Origin: Halomonas urmiana
GTDB lineage: Bacteria > Pseudomonadota > Gammaproteobacteria > Pseudomonadales > Halomonadaceae
Direction: 5' to 3'
Length of the DNA stretch: 64,000 nt
Assembly: GCF_005780185.1 (NCBI RefSeq)
Contig: NZ_VBUI01000015.1
Location: 42,463-106,462, forward strand
The notes beneath the pieces were generated by a model, which was given only the letters and a program-made list of their open reading frames with translations, was not told where the DNA came from and made no database searches. Position numbers and translations under genes: made by a program. This document shows positions 39,232-48,312 of this stretch, one piece after another (position 1 is the first letter of the stretch; each line of letters starts with the position of its first letter).

Positions 39232-40034
39232 TGGGCGACGCCGACTCCTTCATCGCGGTGATTCCCGCGCGCCATGCCTCCTCGCGCCTGCCCGGCAAGC
39301 CGCTGGCCGAGATCGCCGGCGAGCCCATGGTGGCTCATGTCTGGCGGCGTGCCGGCGAGAGTCACGCCGCGCGGGTCGTGGTGGCCACCGACGATGAACG
39401 CATCCGCGAGGCCCTCGAGCCTCTCGGCGCCGAGGTCGTGATGACGCGTGACGATCACCCCTCAGGGACCGACCGCCTGGCGGAAGTGTCCGAGCGCCTG
39501 GGACTGGCCGACGATGCCGTGCTGGTCAACGTGCAGGGCGACGAGCCGCTGATTCCGCCGGTGCTGATCGACCAGGTCGCCGCGAGGCTGATCGACGATC
39601 CCGAGGCCTCCATCGCCACCCTCGCCGAGCCGATCGGCGACGTCGAGACGCTCTTCAACCCCAATGCGGTCAAGGTGGTGCGCTCGCTCTCCGGGCGGGC
39701 GCTCTACTTCTCACGGGCACCTGTTCCTTGGGATAGAGAGGCCTGGGATCGTGGGGCCTTCGCCCGGCGTCCCGAGCTGCTCGAGACCGACGCCTGGCTG
39801 CGCCACATCGGCCTCTACGCCTATCGGGCGGGCTTTCTCGCCGATTATCGCGACTGGCCCCCGTCGCCGCTGGAGCAGCTCGAACAGCTCGAGCAGCTGC
39901 GCGCCCTGCACCACGGCCACGTCATCCAGGTCGCCTTGGCCCAGGTGCCCCATCCGGCCGGCGTCGATACCGAGGCGGACCTCGCACGGGTCCGCGCGCT
40001 GCTCGATGGCCAAGACCGCTCGGGAGGTGCCTGA
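39231..40034 (+). CDS. kdsB: CMP-KDO synthetase (3-deoxy-manno-octulosonate cytidylyltransferase) KdsB
   Basis: Activates KDO with CTP for the inner core of LPS. The 267 residues show the N-terminal nucleotide-binding [28 protein letters not shown] near 98, the AVKVVRS segment near 143, and the C-terminal [14 protein letters not shown] region. Start ATG at 39231 overlaps the ycaR stop (TGATG). Its own stop overlaps the next start. Length is normal. Confidence 0.96.
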   Translation: MGDADSFIAVIPARHASSRLPGKPLAEIAGEPMVAHVWRRAGESHAARVVVATDDERIREALEPLGAEVVMTRDDHPSGTDRLAEVSERLGLADDAVLVNVQGDEPLIPPVLIDQVAARLIDDPEASIATLAEPIGDVETLFNPNAVKVVRSLSGRALYFSRAPVPWDREAWDRGAFARRPELLETDAWLRHIGLYAYRAGFLADYRDWPPSPLEQLEQLEQLRALHHGHVIQVALAQVPHPAGVDTEADLARVRALLDGQDRSGGA

Positions 40035-40510
40035 TGCGTGTGCTCTTCGTCTGCCTGGGGAACATCTGCCGGTCGCCCACCGCGGAAGGGGTCTTCCGCG
40101 CTCATCTCGAGCAGGCCGGCCTGGCCTCGCGGGTCGAGGTCGACTCCTGCGGCATCGGCCCCTGGCACGTCGGCAAGGCACCGGATGCCCGTGCCCGAGA
40201 GGCGGCCCTGCGACGCGGAATCGACCTCTCCGAGCTCAGGGCGCGGCAGCTCGCCGCCGAGGACTTCGAGCGCTTCGACTACGTGCTCGCCATGGACCAC
40301 GACAACCTCGCCGCCATCGAGGCGCGGCGCCCCGCGTCGAGCGAGGCGGTCGTCGGTTTGTTCCTCGCCTTCGCCGGCTGGCCCGAGCGCGCCGTGCCCG
40401 ATCCCTACTTCGGGGACGAGGGCGGCTTCGAGGCGGTGCTGGACCTAGTCGAGGCGGCTTCCCGGGGGCTCGTGACCGATATCGTTTCGCGCCTGGAGGC
40501 CACGCCTTGA
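40034..40510 (+). CDS. Low-molecular-weight protein-tyrosine phosphatase
   Basis: Cytoplasmic low-MW phosphatase of 158 residues. The catalytic loop is at the N-terminus, Cys7-LGNIC-Arg13-Ser, and the general acid Asp123 is in VPDPYF. In other bacteria relatives dephosphorylate tyrosine kinases controlling exopolysaccharide export, but no such genes are nearby. Here it is simply part of the kdsB-ptp-murB string found in pseudomonads. The murB start overlaps its stop (TTGA). Confidence 0.93.
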   Translation: MRVLFVCLGNICRSPTAEGVFRAHLEQAGLASRVEVDSCGIGPWHVGKAPDARAREAALRRGIDLSELRARQLAAEDFERFDYVLAMDHDNLAAIEARRPASSEAVVGLFLAFAGWPERAVPDPYFGDEGGFEAVLDLVEAASRGLVTDIVSRLEATP

Positions 40511-41520
40511 GCCTGGCGCTCCACGCCGATCACTCGCTGACCGATGCCAATACGCTCGGGCTGCCCTGCGTCGCCGAGCGCCATGCCGCGCCGGCGACCC
40601 CGGCCGAGCTGCGCGAGGCGCTGACCCTGGCGCGTCGGCACGACTGGCTGCTGACGGTGCTCGGGGGCGGTAGCAACCTGATCCTGCCCGAGCGGCTGCC
40701 GGGGCTGGTGATCCAGCCGGCCATGGCGCGGTGGTGGCTCGAGGAGCAGGGTGACGGCGCGCTCGTGCATGCCGAGGCGGCCGTGGAGTGGCACGCGCTG
40801 GTGATAGCCCTGGCACAGCGTGGGCTCTGGGGCGCCGAGAACCTGGCGCTGATTCCCGGCCGCTGCGGGGCGGCGCCGATCCAGAACATCGGCGCCTACG
40901 GGGTCGAGCTGAGCGACCTGCTCGAGGCGGTGCACCTGGTCCACCTCGACGACGGCCGCGAGGCGGTGCTGTCGGCGGCCGACTGCGCCTTCGGCTACCG
41001 AGACAGTGTCTTCAAGGGCGCGCTAACGGGTCGGGTGGTGATCACGCGGCTGGTGCTACGCGTGTCGCGCACGCCGCGTCCACGGCTTGGCTATGGCGAT
41101 TTGGCCAGCCGGCTCGATGCCGAGCCGACGGCGTTGGCGGTGGCCCAGGCGGTCTGTGCGATCCGCCGCGAGAAGCTCCCCGATCCGGCGACGCTCTGCA
41201 ACGCCGGCAGCTTCTTCAAGAACCCGCTGATCGATGGTGAGCGCGCCCGCCGACTGCTGGCTGAGCATCCCACCATGCCGCACTTTCCCCAGCCCGATGG
41301 GCGCGTCAAGCTGGCGGCCGGCTGGCTGATCGATCGCTGCGGGCTGAAGGGATGGCGCCAGGGCCACTTCGGCGTGCATGAGCGCCAGGCCCTGGTGCTG
41401 GTGCACTTCGGAGGCGGCAGCGCCGACGAGCTGCTCGGCTTCGCCGGCGAGGTGGCCGCCCGGGTGAAGGCGTGCTTCGGTGTGAGTCTCGAGCGTGAGC
41501 CTAGGTGGGCCGGCGCCTAG
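40507..41520 (+). CDS. murB: UDP-N-acetylenolpyruvoylglucosamine reductase MurB
   Basis: FAD enzyme making UDP-MurNAc, the first dedicated peptidoglycan precursor. The 337 residues contain the FAD-binding GGGSNLILPE near 57, ALIPGRCGAAPIQNIGAYG near 117-135, GYRDSVFK near 161, and AGSFFKNP near 236 with the catalytic serine. The best start is TTG at 40507, overlapping the phosphatase stop; the resulting N-terminus resembles pseudomonad MurB (SLxL...SL), while the frame further upstream belongs to kdsB/ptp sequence. It is the only mur gene here outside the main cluster. Confidence 0.94.
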   Translation: MSLALHADHSLTDANTLGLPCVAERHAAPATPAELREALTLARRHDWLLTVLGGGSNLILPERLPGLVIQPAMARWWLEEQGDGALVHAEAAVEWHALVIALAQRGLWGAENLALIPGRCGAAPIQNIGAYGVELSDLLEAVHLVHLDDGREAVLSAADCAFGYRDSVFKGALTGRVVITRLVLRVSRTPRPRLGYGDLASRLDAEPTALAVAQAVCAIRREKLPDPATLCNAGSFFKNPLIDGERARRLLAEHPTMPHFPQPDGRVKLAAGWLIDRCGLKGWRQGHFGVHERQALVLVHFGGGSADELLGFAGEVAARVKACFGVSLEREPRWAGA

Positions 41521-41580
41521 GGTCATAGGCGAAGGGCCGCTAGGCGCATTCGCTCGCATATCGGGCCGACCGCGACCCTA

Positions 41581-41620
41581 AACGACAACACCCGCAGCCA
41601 TGGCTGCGGGTGTTGTCGTT
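41581..41620. terminator. 40-base perfect palindrome, bidirectional terminator of murB and rne
   Basis: Bases 41581-41600 are exactly complementary to 41601-41620, giving a stem of about 18 pairs after allowing a four-base loop. It starts with AACGACAACA and ends TGTTGTCGTT, so each strand has a T-rich right arm. It sits between the convergent murB and rne stops and has no heptamer array. Confidence 0.85.
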
Positions 41621-41635
41621 GGGGCAGGGCAGGGA

Positions 41636-44600
41636 TCAGCCCTTCTTGCCCTCCTGGGCCTTGGCCTCCTGCTCGCGGCGGCGAATCTCGCGCGGATCGT
41701 TATGCGCGCGACGCCCCCGGCGGCGAGAGGCCTTGGTGGCGGGCTGAGGCTCGTCTTTCGCCTTGGCCTTGGCCGGCTGTTCGGCCTTTTCCTCGGCCTT
41801 TTCCTCGGCCTTTTCCTCGGCCTTCGCGTCGGCCTTCGCGTCGGTCTTGGCTTCGGCGGGCTTCTGCTCGGGCTTCTCTTCAGCCTTTTCCTCAACCTTC
41901 GCGTCAGCTTTGGCCTCGGCGGCTTTCGGCTCGGGCTTCTCTTCAGCCTTTTCCTCAACCTTCGCGTCAGCCTTGGCTTCGGCGGGCTTCGGCGCGGCCG
42001 GCTTCGGCTCGGCGGGCTTCGGCTCGGGCCTTGCGTCGGCTTTCTTGTCGGCCTTGTTCTCGGCGGGCTTCGACTCCGGCTGCGGCTCGGCCTTGGTCTC
42101 GGCGGGCGTCTGCTCCGGCTTCGGCTCGGCCTTGGTCTCGGTGGGCTTCTGCTCCGGCTTCGGCTCGGCCTTGGCCTCGGTGGGCTTCGGCTCGGCCTTG
42201 CCGTCGGTCGGCTTCTGCTCGGCCTTGGCCTCGGTCGGCTTCGGCTCGGCCTTGGCCTCGGTCGGCTTCGGCTCGGCCTTGGCCTCGGTGGGCTGCGGCT
42301 CGGCCTTGGCCTCGGTGGGCTGCGGCTCGGCCTTGGCCTCGGTCGGCTTCTGCTCGGCCTTGGCCTCGGTCGGCTTCTGCTCGGCCTTGGCCTCGGTCGG
42401 CTTCTGCTCGGCCTTGGCCTCGGTCGGATTCTGCTCGGCCTTGGCCTCGGTCGGATTCTGCTCGGCCTTGGCCTCGGCGGGCTGCGGCTCGGCCTTGGCG
42501 TCGGTCGCTACCGGCTCGGCCTGGGGCGCCTCGGCGGCTTCCGCCTGCAGGCGCTGCTGCTCGGCCTCGGCCTTGGGGTTGAGGGCGTGCTTGCGGGTGC
42601 GGTTGCGCGGATTGTTGCGGGTCCGCTTCGGCTTGCCATCATCGACCGGCTCGCTGGCGGCCGGCTTGTCAGCGCGTTTCTCGCTCGACTTGTCGGCGAC
42701 CTTTTCGGCTGGCTTGTCGCTCGGCTTGTCAGCGCGTTTCTCGCTCGACTTGTCGGCGACCTTCTCGGCCGGCTTGTCGCTCGGCTTGTCGGCGGCGACC
42801 TTCTCGGCCGGCTTGTCGCTCGGCTTCTGGCGGCGCGCGTCCTCGCGGGACTTGTCGTCACGCGGCTTGTCATCTTGACCCTTGGGCGCTTCCTGCTGGT
42901 TCGCTGCCTGGCGGTTGTCGTCCTGGCGGCCACGTCCACGGCCGCCACGGTTGCCGCGGTTGTCGCGTCCCTCGGTGCCGGTGGCCTTGCCCTGATCGCG
43001 GCCACCCTCCTGGCGAGCATTGCTGCGACGCTCGTCACTGCGCTGACGACGTTGGCGACCGCCACGGCTGCCGCGATCCTCGTCACGCGGGGCGGGCTTG
43101 CGGGCTGTCTGGTCGCTGTCGGTCGACGACTCGCTGCGGCGAGCGGCGGGCGTCTTCTCCTGGTCGGCGGAGGTGTCATCACCGCCGAGCAGCTTGGCCA
43201 GCCCCTTGACCAGGCGACCGAGGACGCCGCCCTCGGGCTCGGCGGCCGGCAGCGCGGCCGGCGCCTTGGCGGCCGATGCCTTGGCACTGGAGGCCTTAGG
43301 CGCGCTGGGTTTGCTGGCCGTGGGCGTCTTGGCGGCGGCCGGGGCAGGCGCCTGCTCCTCTTCCTTCTGCAGGGAGGCGGGAGCCGGCTCGTGGTGGATC
43401 ACCGTCTTGACGGCGGCCTCGACGCGCTGGACCGGCTTACCGAAGGCGGCCTCGGGCTCCTTGCCCACTTCGCTCTCGGTGGAGAGCTCGAAGCTGGAGA
43501 GATTGGAGGTGCCTTCCTCGTCGACGTGGTCGTCGCGCAGGCGCTGGACGTCGTAGTGGGGCGTGTCCATGTCGGGATTGGGCAGCATCACCACGCGGAC
43601 GTCCTGGCGGCGCTCGATGTCGGCCAGCACGCTGCGTTTCTCGTTGAGCAGGTAGGTGGCGACCGGTACCGGCAGGATCGCGCGGATCTGGGCGCTGCGA
43701 TCCTTCATGGCCTCTTCCTCGATCAGGCGCATGATGGAAAGCGAGATGGAGCGCACGTCGCGGATGGTGCCCTGACCGTCACAGCGCGGGCAGACCACGC
43801 CGCTGGTCTCGCCGAGCGATGGGCGCAGGCGCTGGCGAGACATCTCCATCAGGCCGAAGCGTGAGATGCGCCCGATCTGCACCCGGGCGCGATCGAGCTT
43901 CAGCGCGTCACGCATGCGGTTCTCGACCTCGCGCTGGTTACGCGCGGGGCTCATGTCGATGAAGTCGATGACCACCAGACCGCCGATATCGCGCAGGCGC
44001 AGCTGGCGGGCGATCTCGTCGGCCGCCTCGCTGTTGGTCTGCAGGGCGGTCTCCTCGATATCGCTGCCGCGGGTGGCGCGTGCCGAGTTGATGTCGATGG
44101 AGACCAGCGCCTCCGTGTGGTCGATGACGATCGAGCCGCCCGAGGGCAGCTTGACCTCACGCTCGTAGGCGGTCTCGATCTGCGACTCGATCTGGAAGCG
44201 CGAGAAGAGCGGGACCTCGTCGACGTAGAGCTTGATCTTCTGCTGGTAGGAGGGCATCACCTGGCGGATGAAGGCCAGCGCCTCCTGGTGGATCGCCTCG
44301 CTGTCGATCAGCACCTCGCCGATGTCCTGGCGCAGGTAGTCGCGCATGGCGCGGATGATGACGTTGGATTCGCGGTAGATCAGGAAAGGCGCCGCGCGCT
44401 TGCCGGCCTCCTCGGTGATCGATTCCCACACCTGGACCAGGTAGTCGAGGTCCCACTGCAGCTCCTCGGGAGAGCGGCCGATGCCGGCGGTGCGCACGAT
44501 CAGGCCCATCTTGTCGGGCACGGTCAGCTGGCCCATGGCTTCCTTGAGCTGGCTGCGCTCCTCTCCCTCGATACGACGCGAGATGCCGCCGGCCCGCGGG

Positions 44601-44992
44601 TTGTTGGGCATCAGCACCAGGAAGCGGCCGGCCAGGCTGATGAAGGTGGTCAGCGCCGCGCCCTTGTTGCCGCGCTCCTCCTTGTCGACCTGGACGATCA
44701 CTTCCTGACCTTCCTTGAGCACCTCCTTGATGCTGGGGCGTCCGGAGGGCTCCTTCAGGAAGTAGTCGCGGGAGACCTCCTTGAGGGGCAGGAAGCCGTG
44801 GCGGTCGGCACCGAAGTCGACGAAGGCGGCTTCGAGGGAGGGTTCAACGCGGGTGATCTTGCCGCGGTAGATGTTGGCTTTCTTCTGTTCCCGGGCACCG
44901 GACTCGATGTCCAGGTCGTAGAGGCGTTGTCCATCGACCAGCGCGACGCGCAGCTCTTCCGGCTGGGTCGCATTGATGAGCATCCGTTTCAT
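41636..44992 (-). CDS. rne: Ribonuclease E
   Basis: Essential endonuclease and degradosome scaffold. The 1118 residues comprise an S1 RNA-binding domain (about 37-120), a 5' sensor and DNase I-like catalytic core (about 125-400, with VVIDFIDM and the zinc-link CPRC near 402-405), and a long disordered C-terminal half. That half contains Arg-rich segments (about 610-680), a 20-residue repeat, then twelve nine-residue Lys/Glu/Pro repeats, and ends with [13 protein letters not shown]. The NDPR-type tail resembles pseudomonad RNase E. It is a one-gene unit with a leader of about 460 nt. Confidence 0.96.
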   Translation of the reverse strand: MKRMLINATQPEELRVALVDGQRLYDLDIESGAREQKKANIYRGKITRVEPSLEAAFVDFGADRHGFLPLKEVSRDYFLKEPSGRPSIKEVLKEGQEVIVQVDKEERGNKGAALTTFISLAGRFLVLMPNNPRAGGISRRIEGEERSQLKEAMGQLTVPDKMGLIVRTAGIGRSPEELQWDLDYLVQVWESITEEAGKRAAPFLIYRESNVIIRAMRDYLRQDIGEVLIDSEAIHQEALAFIRQVMPSYQQKIKLYVDEVPLFSRFQIESQIETAYEREVKLPSGGSIVIDHTEALVSIDINSARATRGSDIEETALQTNSEAADEIARQLRLRDIGGLVVIDFIDMSPARNQREVENRMRDALKLDRARVQIGRISRFGLMEMSRQRLRPSLGETSGVVCPRCDGQGTIRDVRSISLSIMRLIEEEAMKDRSAQIRAILPVPVATYLLNEKRSVLADIERRQDVRVVMLPNPDMDTPHYDVQRLRDDHVDEEGTSNLSSFELSTESEVGKEPEAAFGKPVQRVEAAVKTVIHHEPAPASLQKEEEQAPAPAAAKTPTASKPSAPKASSAKASAAKAPAALPAAEPEGGVLGRLVKGLAKLLGGDDTSADQEKTPAARRSESSTDSDQTARKPAPRDEDRGSRGGRQRRQRSDERRSNARQEGGRDQGKATGTEGRDNRGNRGGRGRGRQDDNRQAANQQEAPKGQDDKPRDDKSREDARRQKPSDKPAEKVAADKPSDKPAEKVADKSSEKRADKPSDKPAEKVADKSSEKRADKPAASEPVDDGKPKRTRNNPRNRTRKHALNPKAEAEQQRLQAEAAEAPQAEPVATDAKAEPQPAEAKAEQNPTEAKAEQNPTEAKAEQKPTEAKAEQKPTEAKAEQKPTEAKAEPQPTEAKAEPQPTEAKAEPKPTEAKAEPKPTEAKAEQKPTDGKAEPKPTEAKAEPKPEQKPTETKAEPKPEQTPAETKAEPQPESKPAENKADKKADARPEPKPAEPKPAAPKPAEAKADAKVEEKAEEKPEPKAAEAKADAKVEEKAEEKPEQKPAEAKTDAKADAKAEEKAEEKAEEKAEQPAKAKAKDEPQPATKASRRRGRRAHNDPREIRRREQEAKAQEGKKG
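42150..42480 (-). repeat. 27-base tandem repeat coding for the RNase E tail
   Basis: About twelve copies of a 27-base unit encode nine-residue repeats of the type TEAKAEQKP or TEAKAEPKP, with Q/P, K/N/Q variants. Further degenerate copies ([17 protein letters not shown]) continue towards the C-terminus, down to about 41770. Nearly identical adjacent copies imply recent slippage or recombination, so the copy number may vary between strains. Confidence 0.85.
42663..42805 (-). repeat. 60-base tandem repeat in rne
   Basis: Units starting at 42663, 42723 and 42783 repeat with a 60-base period (about 2.4 copies). They encode the 20-residue sequence [20 protein letters not shown]. This is a second, independent tandem duplication in the disordered tail. 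Confidence 0.85.
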
Positions 44993-45455
44993 GTCGTCTC
45001 ACAAATATGGACGTGCCGGATGGTGGTCAACGACGGAGGCGAACCGCTGGCTGCAGCGTGCCTGTGCTCAGCGCATGTCGCGGATGCGGTATAGCGCCCG
45101 GCCGCCCCGGAGCATCCTTGCACGATGGATCCGACGCGGCATGATCATGTTGAGTACGGGGCGGTGGCAGGACATGTCACGGTGGGACATCGCCCATCCG
45201 GTTCTGCGGTCACCGCCAACACCTGGCATTCATCGATTCGCCAACGCCGGCCTCCGGCACGTTGTTGTACGTATCCCTGGATCTCCGGTCGTGCCGCTGC
45301 GGGCGCGATCGGAGCCGGGCGTGGCGTAGTATCGTTTGCTTGTCGGCGGCGGGACCTCGGATTGGCGAGGATCTTCGCGGCCCGATCTTTTCGCCTCGGC
45401 CTGCGTGTCTGTCGTGCAGGCGCACTCATCGGGTCGTCACGACCCATTGAGGCGA
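44993..45455 (-). promoter_or_regulatory. Long 5' leader of rne
   Basis: The 565-base gap between rne and rluC has no convincing gene. From the predicted rne start near 45455, the leader would be about 463 nt. In E. coli the 361-nt rne leader mediates feedback control by RNase E through hairpins; a comparable role here is inferred. The hyphenated palindrome GGGTCG-TCA-CGACCC (45431-45445) lies near the 5' end of the RNA. Short open frames within this stretch lack supporting features. Confidence 0.5.
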
Positions 45456-45461
45456 GCTGGT

Positions 45462-45490
45462 AATATACCAGTAACGGGGGTGGCCAGCAA
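45462..45490 (-). promoter_or_regulatory. Probable rne promoter
   Basis: On the minus strand TTGCTG (45490-45485) and TATATT (45467-45462) are separated by 17 bases. The -10 lies inside a hyphenated palindrome, CTGGTA-ATA-TACCAG at 45457-45471, which could be a binding site for a repressor of rne or of the divergent rluC. This is one of the best-matching promoter candidates in the window. Confidence 0.68.
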
Positions 45491-45557
45491 TTGGCGCAGG
45501 ATGGTGCACACTGCGTTAGAATGCGCCTTTCGAGCGGGTTTTCAGTGGAGTGGCGGC

Positions 45558-46505
45558 ATGGCCGAAGGGCGCGACGTGCAGTGGGTGGAAGTGACCGAGG
45601 GTCAGGTTGGCCAGCGGGTCGACAACTTCCTGTTGACGCGCATGAAGGGGGCGCCGCGAGCGCTGATCTACCGCATCGTGCGCAAGGGCGAGGTGCGGGT
45701 GAACAAGAAGCGCGTCAAGGCGGATACTCGCCTGGTGCTGGGCGATCTGGTGCGTATCCCGCCGCTGCGCCTCACGCCCCGGGAGGCGGTGCGCGAGGTC
45801 AGCGACAACCTGCGCAACCTGCTGGCCGGCAGCGTGCTGGTGGAGGGGCGCGACTGGTTGGTGATCAACAAGCCCTCGGGGCTCGCCGTGCACGGCGGCA
45901 GCGGGGTCAAGATCGGCCTGATCGAGGCGCTGCGCCAGGTGCGCGAGGATCTCGACTTCCTGGAGCTGGTGCACCGCCTCGATCGCGATACCTCCGGCTG
46001 CCTGCTGCTGGCCAAGTCACGACCGGCGCTGTTGGCGCTCAACGAGTCGCTCAAGCAGCATCGCATGGACAAGCAGTACCTGGCCCTGGTGGCCGGGCGC
46101 TGGCCGGCGCGTCGCGACTTCGTCAGCGCCCGGCTCGATCGTTATGAACTGGGCAACGGCGAACGGCGGGTGCGAGTGGAGTCGGCCGGCAAGGTGGCCC
46201 GCACCCGCTTCGCGGTGCGCGAGACCTTCGACAAGGTGACCCTGATCGAGGCCGAGCCGGTCACCGGGCGGACGCACCAGATCCGCGTGCACGCCGCCCA
46301 TGCCGGGCATCCGCTGCTCGGGGACGACAAGTACGGCAGCCGCGAGAGCCAGCGCCTAGCGGCAGGGCTCGGCGTGCCCCGGCTCTTCCTGCATGCCGCC
46401 TCGCTGACCTTTCCCGAACCCACCAGCGGCCGTCCCGTGCAGATCAGGGCGCCGCTCCCCGACGATCTCGAGGCGGCACTCGCCCGAGCGCGCCACTCTC
46501 GCTGA
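45558..46505 (+). CDS. rluC: 23S rRNA pseudouridine synthase RluC
   Basis: Makes pseudouridines at 955, 2504 and 2580 of 23S rRNA in E. coli. The 315 residues contain an N-terminal S4-like RNA-binding domain (QRVDNFLLTRMKGAPRALI, RVNKKRV) and a catalytic domain with HRLDRDTSG, whose Asp142 is the nucleophile. The ATG at 45558 has a GGAG seven bases upstream; the frame is open further without support. It is divergent from rne, as in E. coli. A TAGAAT at 45517-45522 may be its -10. Confidence 0.94.
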   Translation: MAEGRDVQWVEVTEGQVGQRVDNFLLTRMKGAPRALIYRIVRKGEVRVNKKRVKADTRLVLGDLVRIPPLRLTPREAVREVSDNLRNLLAGSVLVEGRDWLVINKPSGLAVHGGSGVKIGLIEALRQVREDLDFLELVHRLDRDTSGCLLLAKSRPALLALNESLKQHRMDKQYLALVAGRWPARRDFVSARLDRYELGNGERRVRVESAGKVARTRFAVRETFDKVTLIEAEPVTGRTHQIRVHAAHAGHPLLGDDKYGSRESQRLAAGLGVPRLFLHAASLTFPEPTSGRPVQIRAPLPDDLEAALARARHSR

Positions 46506-46516
46506 CAGGAGACTTC

Positions 46517-47167
46517 ATGCGCTATCGATTGGCCATCTTCGACTGGGATGGCACCCTGATGGACTCCATCGCCCGCATCGTCTCCTGCATGCAGGCGGCC
46601 TCCCGGGATGCAGGCTGGGGCGAGCTCGAGGCAGGCGCGGTCCGCAACATCATCGGCCTCGGCCTGCCCGAGGCCATCGTCACGCTCTGTCCCGGCATCG
46701 ATGCCGAGCGGGCCGAGTTGCTCAGGGCCCGCTACGCCTACTACTTCGTCGAGGGCGATGTCACGCCGATGCTCTTCTATCCGGGCGTCGAGACGGGACT
46801 CGCCCGGCTGTGCGGACGGGAAGGGCAGCGCCTGGCGGTGGCCACCGGCAAGAGTCGCCGCGGGCTGGATCGCATCTTTCGCGAAAGCGGCAGCGGCGAC
46901 TGGTTTCATGCCAGTCGTACCGCCGATGAGACCCTCTCCAAGCCGCACCCTCGCATGCTCGAGGAACTCCTCGTCGAGCTCGGCGTCGAGGTCGGCGAGG
47001 CGGTGATGATCGGCGATACGGAATACGATCTGGAGATGGCCAGGGCGCTGGGCATGGACCGCATCGCGGTGACCTGGGGGGTGCATGCCCCGGTCCGGCT
47101 GGCCGCCAGCCGCCCGGTGCTCACCGCCGAGACGGTGCCCGAGCTCTTCGACTGGCTGCACGGCTAG
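46517..47167 (+). CDS. HAD-superfamily hydrolase (phosphoglycolate phosphatase-like)
   Basis: A 216-residue HAD phosphatase with motif I DWDGT (Asp9 nucleophile, Asp11), motif II ATGKSR near 112, and motif IV VMIGDTEYDLEMA near 160. A helical cap lies at about 15-85. The substrate cannot be read from sequence; related genes next to rluC are annotated as phosphoglycolate phosphatase-like. It lies 11 bases after rluC with an AGGAG ribosome site, so they are probably cotranscribed. Confidence 0.9.
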   Translation: MRYRLAIFDWDGTLMDSIARIVSCMQAASRDAGWGELEAGAVRNIIGLGLPEAIVTLCPGIDAERAELLRARYAYYFVEGDVTPMLFYPGVETGLARLCGREGQRLAVATGKSRRGLDRIFRESGSGDWFHASRTADETLSKPHPRMLEELLVELGVEVGEAVMIGDTEYDLEMARALGMDRIAVTWGVHAPVRLAASRPVLTAETVPELFDWLHG

Positions 47168-47238
47168 GACCTTGATGTCCAGGTCCGCCACGGTCAGCTC
47201 GTTCACGACCCGCCTATCAAGGGAAGGATTGCATTGCC

Positions 47239-48312
47239 ATGAGTGACGACGACAAGCGGGACGATCGCTGGACGACGGGCCCGGAGCTGACGCCCGAGCA
47301 GGCGCGTGAGCGGGCGTCGGCCGATGCCGCGTCGTCTGGCGACGAGGATGCCGAGACGCTGCGCGAGCGCCAGCGCCTGGCTCAGCTCGCGATGATGGAT
47401 CGCTGGATCGACGGCGTGCTGGTCGAGCAGCGCCGCTCGCGGCGCTGGAAGCTGTTCTTCCGCTTCTTCTTCGCGCTGCTGATCCTCGCCTCGCTCTCGA
47501 CCACCTTCTATGGGCTCTTCCTGGCACCGGGTGCATCGGCGCCTGCCGGGCGGCACCTCGGCGTCGTCGAGGTCAAAGGCGTGATCGACAGCGAGTCGCC
47601 GGCCAGCGCCCAGCGCGTCATCGAGGGGCTCGAGCGGGCCTGGAAGGCCGATCAGGCCGAGGCGGTGGTGCTGCATCTCAATAGTCCCGGGGGCAGCCCG
47701 GTGCAGTCCCAGCGCATCTTCGATGCGGTGATGCGGCTGCGCGAGCAGGGCGACAAGAACATCATCGCGGTGATCGAGGACATCGGGGCCAGCGGCGCCT
47801 ACTACGTGGCGGCGGCGGCCGACGAGATCATTGCCGCCCCGGCCAGCCTGGTGGGCTCTATCGGGGTGATCCATGCCGGTTTCGGCTTCGAGGAGGCCAT
47901 CGAGCGCCTCGGGGTAGAGCGGCGAGTCTTCACCGCCGGAGAGAACAAGGCCTTCCTCGATCCCTTCTCCGATATTTCCCGCTCCCAACGTCAGTTCTGG
48001 CAGGAGGTGCTGGCCACCACCCACCAGCAGTTCATCGACGACGTCCGCGCGGGGCGCGGCGACCGACTGGCCGATGACGAGCGGCTCTTCAGCGGGCTGA
48101 TCTGGACGGGCGAGCAGGCCCGGGAGCTCGGCCTGGTGGATGAGCTGGGCAGCCTGGATACCCTGGCGCGACGCTTCGACGAGGCGCGGCTGCAGGACTA
48201 CACGCCGCGCCTGGATCCCCTGGAGCGGATCTCCCGCCGGTTCGGTCGGGTCGCCGCCGAGTGGGTGGGGCTCCCGCAGGCCGCGGCGCCGGTACGCTAC
48301 CAGCTTCGCTAG
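47239..48312 (+). CDS. sppA: S49 signal peptide peptidase SppA (short form)
   Basis: Membrane-anchored serine protease that cleaves leftover signal peptides. The 357 residues have an acidic cytoplasmic N-terminus of about 70 residues, one helix at about 72-94, and a single S49 domain. The Ser-Lys dyad is probably Ser185 in DIGASGAYY and Lys237 in AGENKAF. The single-domain form resembles pseudomonad and Bacillus SppA rather than the double-domain E. coli enzyme. Its stop codon runs straight into the arm of a heptamer element. Confidence 0.93.
   Translation: MSDDDKRDDRWTTGPELTPEQARERASADAASSGDEDAETLRERQRLAQLAMMDRWIDGVLVEQRRSRRWKLFFRFFFALLILASLSTTFYGLFLAPGASAPAGRHLGVVEVKGVIDSESPASAQRVIEGLERAWKADQAEAVVLHLNSPGGSPVQSQRIFDAVMRLREQGDKNIIAVIEDIGASGAYYVAAAADEIIAAPASLVGSIGVIHAGFGFEEAIERLGVERRVFTAGENKAFLDPFSDISRSQRQFWQEVLATTHQQFIDDVRAGRGDRLADDERLFSGLIWTGEQARELGLVDELGSLDTLARRFDEARLQDYTPRLDPLERISRRFGRVAAEWVGLPQAAAPVRYQLR

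Noticed and set aside
39870..39905. [10 protein letters not shown] repeat in kdsB as a new expansion
   Set aside because: Homologues have the same length and a similar Leu/Glu helix here, so there is no insertion.
41600..43864. A 754-codon plus-strand open frame antisense to rne, rich in [13 protein letters not shown] repeats
   Set aside because: It is the mirror of the repetitive RNase E tail in a GC-rich genome; the sense frame has clear domains and the antisense one has no family resemblance or ribosome site.
45001..45500. Small protein-coding genes in the rne-rluC gap
   Set aside because: Several 60-120 codon frames exist on both strands but they overlap each other, lack ribosome sites and show no recognisable domain; a long rne leader explains the gap better.
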